From Catalinimonas alkaloidigena (lineage in GTDB: Bacteria > Bacteroidota > Bacteroidia > Cytophagales > Cyclobacteriaceae): DNA of 64,000 nucleotides. The notes under the pieces were generated by a model, which was not told the origin of the DNA, did no database searches, and saw only the letters and a program-made list of their open reading frames with translations. Of the stretch, positions 57,081 to 64,000 are shown in pieces (the first letter of the stretch is position 1; each line of letters starts with the position of its first letter). Position numbers and translations under genes: made by a program. The stretch spans positions 5,001-69,000 of the forward strand of contig NZ_JAQFIL010000001.1 of assembly GCF_029504655.1 (NCBI RefSeq), given 5' to 3'.

Positions 57081-57728
57081 TTGAAGTATATAGGTAAAAT
57101 ATTTGGCGTTGCGGTATTGATGAGTTTTCTTTTGACTTTTGCTGTTAACACAGCTCAGGCACAGGGAAAAAGTAGTGTTATTCAGCTTTCAGGTCTAGTT
57201 TTAGGAGAAGACAGTACTTCAGCACTGGCAGGCGCTAACATTTACGTGCCCGCTGCTGGTCGGGGTACTTCTACCAATCAGTACGGATATTTTTCCTTGC
57301 CGGTACTGGCTGGTGATAGTGTAATTCTTAGTTCTATTGGTTATAAGAAGCAGTACTATCTTGTTCCAGAAGATCAAAAAGAGAGTCTCACTATCGTGGT
57401 TGAACTTCAGACAGATACCACTTACTTACCGGGAGTAGTCGTTTTCCCTTTCCCTACCGAAGAAATTTTTAAAGAGGCCGTGTTGGCTCTGGAGTTACCT
57501 GATCAGGATCAGTATGATAATATGAATGAGAACCTTAATGCTGATCTACTAGCCCGCATGTTTGAGGCCATGCCCATGGATGGCAGTATGAACCATCGCT
57601 ATTTTATGAATCAGCAGTTTGATCGTTTACAGTATGGTTCCGGACCTCGCCCCAATCCCCTGCTTAACCCTTTTGCCTGGGCAGAGTTTATCAAATCCTT
57701 GAAGCGGGGAGACTTCAAGAAAAAATAA
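57081..57728 (+). CDS. Exported protein with carboxypeptidase-regulatory-like domain
   Basis: The 215-residue protein starts with TTG (MKYIGKIFGVAVLMSFLLT), a good signal peptide cleaved near AQAQ; the next in-frame ATG would lose the basic N-region. Residues about 35-110 form a carboxypeptidase-D regulatory-like beta-sandwich (LSGLVLGEDSTSALAGANIYV, STNQYGYFSLPVLAGDSVIL) without a TonB plug or barrel. The rest is not recognised. It stands alone between the ArsR-like gene (divergent) and nuoM. Function unknown. Confidence 0.82.
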   Translation: MKYIGKIFGVAVLMSFLLTFAVNTAQAQGKSSVIQLSGLVLGEDSTSALAGANIYVPAAGRGTSTNQYGYFSLPVLAGDSVILSSIGYKKQYYLVPEDQKESLTIVVELQTDTTYLPGVVVFPFPTEEIFKEAVLALELPDQDQYDNMNENLNADLLARMFEAMPMDGSMNHRYFMNQQFDRLQYGSGPRPNPLLNPFAWAEFIKSLKRGDFKKK

Positions 57729-57750
57729 AGCAGACAATTATCTGCTCCTT
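57729..57750 (+). terminator. Weak terminator-like hairpin
   Basis: AGCAGA (57729-57734) pairs with TCTGCT (57741-57746), followed by CCTTTTC. Short stem, weak T run. Confidence 0.4.
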
Positions 57751-57944
57751 TTCGCAGACAATTTTATACCTATTTAGAAGGGATAGCCTGACCTAATAAG
57801 GCTCTCCAGGCATTGATTTTGAGCAGATAACGTCATAAATAAAGAATATAGATAAAAATATGTCTGTACAATTTATCTTTCCATCAGAATAGCTAATTTT
57901 GGGGCTTCATTAACAAGCGGTACAAACTGAGTTAGCTTGATTGC

Positions 57945-59705
57945 ATGGATTCATACCTACTTTCCCTTTTAATTTTCATACCGCTGGCAGTTGCATTGAT
58001 CCTGTTACTGCTTCCTGCACGATATGTACAGGTCTTTAAGTGGATGACTCTACTGGCTACCCTGCTACAATTAGGAGTAGCCATTTTTGTATACATCAAC
58101 TTTGAAAAGAGACCTGAGCAGATAGCTCAGGATAGTGAAGAGACTACCTCACAGTTGATACAGGCTCAACTGTCTGAAAAAGTAGAATGGATACAGATAG
58201 ACATGGGAAGCCTGGGTACACTCTCTATAGATTACAATCTGGGGGTAGATGGCCTTAGCATCAGCATGGTATTATTGTCAGTGCTGGTATTGACAATAGG
58301 AGCCATTTCTTCCTGGAAGATCCATAGTAATGTTAAAGGGTATTTCTTGCTTTACCTTCTGCTAAGTTCCTCAGTCGTGGGTTGCTTTGTGGCATTAGAC
58401 TTTTTCCTTTTCTACCTGTTCTTTGAGTTTATGCTCCTCCCAATGTACTTCCTGATAGGGATGTGGGGAGGTCCGAGAAGAGAATACGCAGCGATCAAGT
58501 TCTTTTTGTATACACTATTAGGATCCATATTTATATTGATAGCTATCATAGGGCTGTATGTGAGTGTAATTGACCCGCTTGAAACCGCAGTTTCTCTGGG
58601 GCTTGCATCTAATGTTGACGCTGTAACACCACAGCTCATTGAGCAGGTACAAAATATGCTGGCCGAAGGGCAGATTGCCTCACAATATATGGTACGTACC
58701 TTCAGCATGATTGCGATGACTGACGCTGGCAATTTCATTCCTGGTACGATACTGAGCCTACTAAGCCAGTCTACTCTCTTAGGGGTTTCTGTCAGGCTTT
58801 GGGCATTTCTGGCCCTATTGATTGGTTTTGCCATAAAATTACCGGCAGTGCCGCTACATACGTGGCTGCCGGATGCCCACGTGGAAGCGCCCACCCCTAT
58901 CTCGGTAGTTTTAGCGGGGATCTTGTTGAAAATAGGAGCCTATGGTATACTCCGCACAGCTTACAGTATTTTTCCAGAGGGGGCAGTATACTATGCCTGG
59001 TGGATAGGTTTGTTTGGCCTGATTGCTATTATATATGGTGGCATGAATGCTTTAGCTCAGAAAGATGTAAAAAAGCTGATTGCTTATTCTTCGGTATCTC
59101 ATATGGGCTTTGTCCTCCTGGGCCTGGCTTCTATTACGGTGGAAGGTATCAGTGGAAGCATCTATCAAATGTTTAGCCATGGCCTTATCTCTTCCATGCT
59201 CTTTCTTATTGCCGGAGTACTCTATGACCGTACCCATGATCGTATGATTGCTCACTATGGAGGTTTGACAGCCCGTATGCCTTATTTTACCGGTTTGGTA
59301 GTAATCGCTTTCTTCGCTTCTTTAGGCTTGCCTGGCTTCTCTGGTTTTGTAGCGGAAGTATTGGTTTTTCTGGGTGCGTTCAACTCAGCAACACTCAATG
59401 AACTGCTTCCTCGCTGGATGCCTATCTTAGCCACCTTCGGGCTAATACTGGGTGCAGCTTACTACTTATGGACGCTCCAGCGTATGTTTTTTGGAACCTA
59501 CTATGTTCGGGACAGCAGTTGGACCCCTAAACTTAAAGATTTGAATGCCAGGGAATATATCATGCTGGTGCCTTTGGCATTAGCCATTATAGCTTTTGGT
59601 ATTTTTCCTCAAATCTTAATAGATATGATTGATGTTACCGTGAGTAAGTTCGTGTACTACGTGAACACCACAGGTCAGGAAAATTTACAGCTCATACTCA
59701 GATAA
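57945..59705 (+). CDS. nuoM: NADH-quinone oxidoreductase subunit M
   Basis: The 586-residue membrane protein has about 14 helices and the antiporter-like core: FELMLLPMYFLIGMWGG-type segment (FEFMLLPMYFLIG near 155), KLPAVPLHTWLPDAHVEAPTP (near 297-317) with channel lysines and histidines, and YSSVSHMGFVLLGL. NuoM is one of three proton-pumping subunits of complex I. It is followed 6 nt later by nuoN. The gene immediately upstream is not nuoL, so the rest of complex I must lie elsewhere. A -7-like TAATTTTG at 57894-57901 may mark its own promoter. Confidence 0.96.
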   Translation: MDSYLLSLLIFIPLAVALILLLLPARYVQVFKWMTLLATLLQLGVAIFVYINFEKRPEQIAQDSEETTSQLIQAQLSEKVEWIQIDMGSLGTLSIDYNLGVDGLSISMVLLSVLVLTIGAISSWKIHSNVKGYFLLYLLLSSSVVGCFVALDFFLFYLFFEFMLLPMYFLIGMWGGPRREYAAIKFFLYTLLGSIFILIAIIGLYVSVIDPLETAVSLGLASNVDAVTPQLIEQVQNMLAEGQIASQYMVRTFSMIAMTDAGNFIPGTILSLLSQSTLLGVSVRLWAFLALLIGFAIKLPAVPLHTWLPDAHVEAPTPISVVLAGILLKIGAYGILRTAYSIFPEGAVYYAWWIGLFGLIAIIYGGMNALAQKDVKKLIAYSSVSHMGFVLLGLASITVEGISGSIYQMFSHGLISSMLFLIAGVLYDRTHDRMIAHYGGLTARMPYFTGLVVIAFFASLGLPGFSGFVAEVLVFLGAFNSATLNELLPRWMPILATFGLILGAAYYLWTLQRMFFGTYYVRDSSWTPKLKDLNAREYIMLVPLALAIIAFGIFPQILIDMIDVTVSKFVYYVNTTGQENLQLILR

Positions 59706-59711
59706 ATTTAC

Positions 59712-61292
59712 GTGCAGCAAACGATAGATACCGGACTACTAGGGCAGAAGCTTAGCGAGATAACAGCGAGCCTGAGCTATCTGATGCCTGAGGCGGTGCT
59801 CACTGCTTTCCTGCTATTGCTGTTGTTGGTAGATCTTATTGCTGGCCGTAGGGGGGCTTACTGGCTGATCAGCTTGTCTCTGATAGGCTTTGGTGTGCAT
59901 CTGTTTATGCTCTTCAAACAATGGGAGTTGCTGGCTGTACTGCAGGAACCTCCCCTGTTATTGGGTATGCTAAGGCTGGATGGGATAGGAGTTTTTTTTA
60001 AAGCTTTATTCTCTCTTTCAGGAATTTTTACGGTATTGCTGAATATGCATTACCGCAGCGGCTCAGAAAAAGTAGAGAGCGAATCTTTAAAGCAGGTAGG
60101 AGAGTTTTATGTAATACTATATGGACTTTTACTCGGAGCTACTCTTATGGTGATGTCAGCCAACCTACTGATGCTCTATCTCGCCATTGAAATCGTCTCC
60201 ATTGCTTCCTACATCCTCACAAACTTTAATTTTGATAAGAGAAGCGCTGAAGCAGGTATAAAATACCTTCTTTTTGGAGGAATAGCGTCAGGATTGTTAC
60301 TCTATGGCATCTCCTTATTATATGGTTTTAGTGGCTCATTACTGTGGAATGAGCCCGGTTTTATTAACAGCCTTGGTCAAATACCCTCTCTGGCCCTGAC
60401 CCCTGCCTTACTATTGATCGCTGCCGGATTATTATTTAAAGTTTCCGCGGTTCCCTTTCATATCTGGGCTCCTGATGTATATGAAGGAGCGCCTACTCCT
60501 GTTGTCGCAATGTTCTCAGTGGTACCCAAAATAGCAGGGATTGCTGTGCTCATACACTTTTCCGGCTTCTTTGATGCTCTGCAGACACAAATAGTGGCAA
60601 TAGATTGGCAATGGGTGGTCGGAATTATTGCAATTGTTACTATAGTCTTAGGCAACTTTGCTGCCCTGTCTCAGACAAATGCCAAACGTATGATGGCTTA
60701 TTCTTCCATCGCCCATTCGGGTTTTCTGCTGGTAGGTATAGTGGCATATTCTGAGTTTGGGACCCACAGCATCATGTTTTACGGAGCGGTATATCTGCTT
60801 ATGAATTTTGCCGCCTTTTTATTGATCAAGATGGTTAGCCGGGAGACTGGCTATGAGTATATTAAAGATTACAAAGGCTTAGGAATGGAGTTCCCGGTCA
60901 TCGGTGTGCTATTTCTTATTGTGATGATTTCGCTTACTGGGCTTCCGCCTACTGCCGGCTTTACGGCAAAACTCTTTATTTTTTCTTCTTTGTGGCAAAC
61001 TTATCAGGCATCAGATAGCACTATTATGGTACTGCTGTTGTTAGTAGGGTTGCTTAATACTGTAGTTTCATTATTCTATTATTTAAAAATTCCTTATTAC
61101 ATGTTTTTTCGTGAGAAAGAAGAAGATAATGAGGAAAGACAGCAGATGCTAAAACCAAAAGGGCAATTAAACCCATTCAGAGCAGTAAATACCAGTGATA
61201 TGTTCCTGGCTTTCTTGTTGGTTATTCCCTTATTGGTACTGTTCTTCAAAGCAAACTGGCTGATGGAACTGATAAATTTTATTCACTTTTGA
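59712..61292 (+). CDS. nuoN: NADH-quinone oxidoreductase subunit N
   Basis: The 526-residue membrane protein has about 14 helices, with EFYVILYGLLLGATLMVMS, VSAVPFHIWAPDVYEGAPTP (central charged loop) and YSSIAHSGFLLVGIV as in NuoN/antiporter-like subunits. It pumps protons in complex I. The start is GTG at 59712, 6 nt after nuoM; an ATG at 59784 (residue 25) is an alternative, but the GTG gives the more usual N-terminal length. It is followed by the PurF-type gene 43 nt later, which may be in the same transcript by chance of position. Confidence 0.96.
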   Translation: MQQTIDTGLLGQKLSEITASLSYLMPEAVLTAFLLLLLLVDLIAGRRGAYWLISLSLIGFGVHLFMLFKQWELLAVLQEPPLLLGMLRLDGIGVFFKALFSLSGIFTVLLNMHYRSGSEKVESESLKQVGEFYVILYGLLLGATLMVMSANLLMLYLAIEIVSIASYILTNFNFDKRSAEAGIKYLLFGGIASGLLLYGISLLYGFSGSLLWNEPGFINSLGQIPSLALTPALLLIAAGLLFKVSAVPFHIWAPDVYEGAPTPVVAMFSVVPKIAGIAVLIHFSGFFDALQTQIVAIDWQWVVGIIAIVTIVLGNFAALSQTNAKRMMAYSSIAHSGFLLVGIVAYSEFGTHSIMFYGAVYLLMNFAAFLLIKMVSRETGYEYIKDYKGLGMEFPVIGVLFLIVMISLTGLPPTAGFTAKLFIFSSLWQTYQASDSTIMVLLLLVGLLNTVVSLFYYLKIPYYMFFREKEEDNEERQQMLKPKGQLNPFRAVNTSDMFLAFLLVIPLLVLFFKANWLMELINFIHF

Positions 61293-61335
61293 CAGTAGGT
61301 TTCGTATTTTAATATAAAGCGCTAAAAAGTCTGTT

Positions 61336-63240
61336 ATGACCGATATCATCAAACATGAATGTGGCATCGCAATGATCCGTCTGCGGAAGCCTCTGCAGTA
61401 TTATATTGACAAATATGGTACTCCCCTCTACGGCGTCAACAAGCTTTATTTGTTGATGGAAAAGCAGCACAACCGGGGACAGGATGGTGTGGGAGTAGCC
61501 AATATAAAAATTGACGTGCCTCCCGGCTCCAGGTACATCAGTCGATATCGTTCCATAGCAGAACGGCCTATTTCGGAAGTTTTTAAGAAGATCAACAAAA
61601 AGTTCAGAAAAGCCAAGAAACAGTACGGAAGCGAAAAACTTAAAGATGCTGCCTGGCTACAAAAGAACGTCGCTTTTACCGGCGAGCTTTGGTTGGGCCA
61701 TCTTCGCTACGGCACGCATGGCAAAAACTCCATAGAATACTGTCACCCCATGCTACGGCAAAACAACTGGCGTAGCCGTAACCTGGTAGTAGCCGGCAAC
61801 TTTAACATGACTAATGTGGATGAGCTTTTCGATATCCTGGTGAAGCTAGGGCAGCATCCCAAAGAGAAAGCAGATACTGTTACAGTGATGGAGAAGATCG
61901 GTCACTTTCTGGATCAGGAAAACCAGGAGCTTTTTGATCAGTATAAATTCAGCCATACCAATCAGCAGGTTACTGAGATTATAGAAGATACATTGAATTT
62001 GCAAAGGGTACTACAACGTTCCTGCAAAGACTTTGACGGGGGCTACGCTATGGCTGGCCTCATTGGTAGCGGATCCTCTTTTGTAGCCCGTGACCCCGCA
62101 GGAATCCGTCCTGCTTACTACTATGCCGACGATGAAGTAGTGGTGGTTGCTTCCGAGAAACCTGCGATCAAAACAGCATTCAATGTACCTTATGATAGCA
62201 TCAAAGAAATTGAGCCTGCACATGCACTGATCATTGATAAAAAAGGCAATTACAGCGAGCAGCAGTTTATTGAAAAGCTGGAAAAACGTTCATGCAGCTT
62301 TGAGCGTATTTACTTCTCCCGGGGTTCCGACCCTAATATTTATCATGAGCGCAAAAAACTGGGCCAGCTTCTGATTCCACAGATTCTGAAAGGTATTGAT
62401 TATGACTTGCAGAACACAGTGTTTTCCTATATTCCTAACAGTGCTGAAACTTCATTCTTAGGGATTCTACAGGGCTTGGAAGATCATTTGAGCAATGAGC
62501 GCATTATGGCGATACAGGAAGCTCAGAAAAAAGGGGACAATATTGATGAGTCTTATATCACCCGTTTACTTTCTTTTCGCCCAAGAGTGGAAAAGCTGGT
62601 TGTAAAAGATGCCAAACTGCGCACTTTTATCACAGACGATGACCATCGTGATGAGTTGGTGGCACACGTTTATGATACTACTTATGAAGTAATCAAAAAA
62701 GGAGTAGACAATATTGTGGTAGTAGATGATTCTATTGTCCGCGGAACTACTCTGGAAAAAAGTATATTACGGATGCTGGACAGGCTGGAGCCTAAGAAAA
62801 TCATCATCGCTTCTTCTGCTCCTCAGATTCGTTTCCCTGACTGTTATGGCATTGATATGTCTAAGATGAATGATTTTGTAGCTTTCAGAGCCGTACTTGC
62901 CTTACTTAAAGAAGCACACATGGAAAACCTGATTGACGATGTATATGAGCAGTGTGTGGCTGAAGGTACTAAACATGGAGCACCTAACTTTGTCAAAGAG
63001 CTTTATGTGCCATTCAGCTACGAACAGGTTTCGGAGATGATCGGCAAAATTGTACGTCCTGATGACCTCAAGGCTGAGTTGGAAATTGTGTATCAAACCG
63101 TAGAGAATCTACATAAGGCCTGTCCTGAACATAAAGGTGACTGGTATTTCACTGGTGATTATCCCACCCATGGCGGGAACAAAGTGGTGAATAAAGCTTT
63201 TGTCAACTTTATGGAAGGTAAAGCAGTGCGTGCCTATTAA
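61336..63240 (+). CDS. Amidophosphoribosyltransferase-like protein (PurF family, long Bacteroidota form)
   Basis: The 634-residue protein combines an N-terminal glutaminase with a PRPP-binding domain. Cys9 (HECGIAM) would become the catalytic N-terminal nucleophile after removal of eight residues; HNRGQDGVGVAN, GHLRYGTHG and GNFNMTNVDEL are glutaminase blocks. The phosphoribosyl domain has IVVVDDSIVRGTT (near 457-469), the PRPP loop. It is about 130 residues longer than standard PurF (near 500), from extra charged segments such as INKKFRKAKKQYGSEK. It could be the purine first-step enzyme or a second paralogue of it. A terminator follows. Confidence 0.9.
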   Translation: MTDIIKHECGIAMIRLRKPLQYYIDKYGTPLYGVNKLYLLMEKQHNRGQDGVGVANIKIDVPPGSRYISRYRSIAERPISEVFKKINKKFRKAKKQYGSEKLKDAAWLQKNVAFTGELWLGHLRYGTHGKNSIEYCHPMLRQNNWRSRNLVVAGNFNMTNVDELFDILVKLGQHPKEKADTVTVMEKIGHFLDQENQELFDQYKFSHTNQQVTEIIEDTLNLQRVLQRSCKDFDGGYAMAGLIGSGSSFVARDPAGIRPAYYYADDEVVVVASEKPAIKTAFNVPYDSIKEIEPAHALIIDKKGNYSEQQFIEKLEKRSCSFERIYFSRGSDPNIYHERKKLGQLLIPQILKGIDYDLQNTVFSYIPNSAETSFLGILQGLEDHLSNERIMAIQEAQKKGDNIDESYITRLLSFRPRVEKLVVKDAKLRTFITDDDHRDELVAHVYDTTYEVIKKGVDNIVVVDDSIVRGTTLEKSILRMLDRLEPKKIIIASSAPQIRFPDCYGIDMSKMNDFVAFRAVLALLKEAHMENLIDDVYEQCVAEGTKHGAPNFVKELYVPFSYEQVSEMIGKIVRPDDLKAELEIVYQTVENLHKACPEHKGDWYFTGDYPTHGGNKVVNKAFVNFMEGKAVRAY

Positions 63241-63270
63241 AGTCAATACGTAAGTATAAATATTGTAAAG

Positions 63271-63302
63271 CCATCTTCCGGATAATAGAAGATGGTTTTT
63301 TT
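63271..63302 (+). terminator. Terminator after the PurF-type gene
   Basis: An 8-bp stem (63271-63278 with 63288-63295) with 9-nt loop is followed by seven T. Confidence 0.82.
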
Positions 63303-63382
63303 ATATTTCAGCTCCAAAGGAAATCACTTTCGAGGAGCCTGTGGTTGTGGGAAGGAATTGTGATCAGTTCAACAGCAAATCC

Positions 63383-63769
63383 CTAAACTGTGAGCTCTAT
63401 CGGATTGCCGTCCGGGTCCAGCATCTGGCTTTCGTAATACCCATCGCCGGTAGTACGTGGGCCATCCATTTTCTTGTATCCATCTTTTACCAGCCTTGCA
63501 GTAAGCTCGTCAACTTTTGCTTTACTCCCCAACGAAAACGCCAAGTGAGTAAAGCCAATAAGAAAAGTTTGATGTTCTGCCTCCTGCACTTCCGGCCTCT
63601 TCATAATTTCCAGTCTGGCTCCGGCATCAAACTCCAGGAAATAGGTCTCTAATCCTTTTTTAGGGTTAAAATATTTATCATTACTTTTTGCCCCAAAGTA
63701 TTTGATATAAAAATCTCTGGAGCGCTCCAGGTCTTTTGTCCAGAGAGCAATGTGTTCAATCTTGATCAT
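63383..63769 (-). CDS. VOC family protein (glyoxalase/dioxygenase superfamily)
   Basis: The 128-residue protein has the paired beta-alpha-beta-beta-beta fold of VOC proteins. Likely metal ligands are H6 (IEHIALWTKDLE), E54 (RLEIMKRPE), H75 (GFTHLAFSLG) and E125 (DPDGNPIELTV), the set found in lactoylglutathione lyase. It might be a glyoxalase I-like enzyme or a thiol-drug resistance protein; substrate unknown. A DinB/YfiT gene lies 32 nt upstream on the same strand, which hints at a thiol-linked (bacillithiol) detoxification pair, but this is inference. Confidence 0.9.
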   Translation of the reverse strand: MIKIEHIALWTKDLERSRDFYIKYFGAKSNDKYFNPKKGLETYFLEFDAGARLEIMKRPEVQEAEHQTFLIGFTHLAFSLGSKAKVDELTARLVKDGYKKMDGPRTTGDGYYESQMLDPDGNPIELTV

Positions 63770-63801
63770 GGATGTTTTGTTGATTGTGAACTACTCACTA
63801 A

Positions 63802-64000
63802 TTAAAATTCACCTTTATACTTTTTTGCTTGTCGTACGTGAGCGAGATGGTGATTGGAATGCCAGGCGTACATTCCCAGGGCTTCATTTAAAGTGAACAC
63901 TTTGCCATGCTCTGGGTGTACAAATGGACGTTCAAAGTCTTCATCACTCATGCGCTCCAATAAAAACACCCACTTCTTGTGCAATCCATCAAGTAACTGG
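63802..64000 (-). CDS. DinB/YfiT-like protein, partial (5' end beyond window)
   Basis: At least 66 residues of the C-terminal part are visible; the frame stays open to the window edge, so the true start lies beyond 64000. The segment LHKKWVFLLERMSDEDFERPFVHPEHGK and the final AWHSNHHLAHVRQAKKYKGEF are typical of YfiT-type putative metal-dependent proteins of the DinB superfamily (bacillithiol S-transferase group). The paired histidines near the end (HSNHHLAH) are the usual metal ligands. It precedes the VOC gene by 32 nt on the same strand, probably one operon. Confidence 0.85.
   Translation of the reverse strand, partial: QLLDGLHKKWVFLLERMSDEDFERPFVHPEHGKVFTLNEALGMYAWHSNHHLAHVRQAKKYKGEF

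Overview
The window looks like a chromosomal segment of a Bacteroidota bacterium, most likely of the order Cytophagales. The evidence is a complete type IX secretion core (porP/sprF-like, gldK, gldL, gldM, gldN), TonB receptors with an N-terminal carboxypeptidase-regulatory-like domain, a T9SS-type C-terminal sorting domain, an ISAon1-group insertion sequence, weak Shine-Dalgarno signals, and a good Bacteroidota promoter (TTG, 20 nt, TAnnTTTG) ahead of a riboswitch. The species cannot be named from the sequence alone.

Layout. 1-1190: 3' part of a 23S rRNA gene, a decayed 5S copy, an intact 5S gene and a terminator. 1248-2696: an ISL3/ISAon1-type insertion sequence with a perfect 8-bp target duplication but a broken transposase. 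2939-10246: ABC exporter (minus), SDR reductase, TPR protein, phosphosulfolactate synthase, DUF368 lipid-carrier transporter and MoxR ATPase. 10444-15135: a surface lipoprotein paired with a large TonB receptor. 15255-27155: housekeeping genes (TIGR01777 epimerase, LOG protein, lytic transglycosylase, uvrA, type II NADH dehydrogenase, hemW, a PLP decarboxylase overlapping a PnuC transporter). 27255-35388, all minus: two small exported proteins, a giant ELWxxDGT-repeat surface protein whose T9SS sorting domain is cut off by a homopolymer frameshift, and a NarL-type two-component system. 35460-40558: NadR-like kinase, then promoter, TPP riboswitch, TonB receptor and two THI5/NMT1-like proteins without signal peptides, the second one frameshifted. 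40692-50387: Omp85-family protein, DUF4271 protein, hemD and the porP-gldKLMN cluster. 50446-64000: uvrC, YggS, DUF423, recR, clpS, a sodium:solute symporter, an ArsR-type regulator, nuoM-nuoN, a PurF-type enzyme, and a VOC protein beside a partial DinB/YfiT gene.

How parts work together. The gldKLMN products form the T9SS motor and its periplasmic/outer-membrane ring. The ELWxxDGT protein would be a T9SS cargo if its frame were restored. The riboswitch block should be switched by thiamine pyrophosphate. Because its THI5-like proteins lack export signals and have no ABC permease or ATPase nearby, they may act in the cytoplasm on a pyrimidine thiamine precursor and not as transport binding proteins. 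This is the most interesting hypothesis in the window. Three genes or elements carry single disruptive frameshifts: the IS transposase, the second THI5-like gene and the ELW protein. Two short structured repeats also stand out: a hairpin-forming insertion inside the TIGR01777 gene, and the decayed 5S copy with an adjacent inverted repeat.
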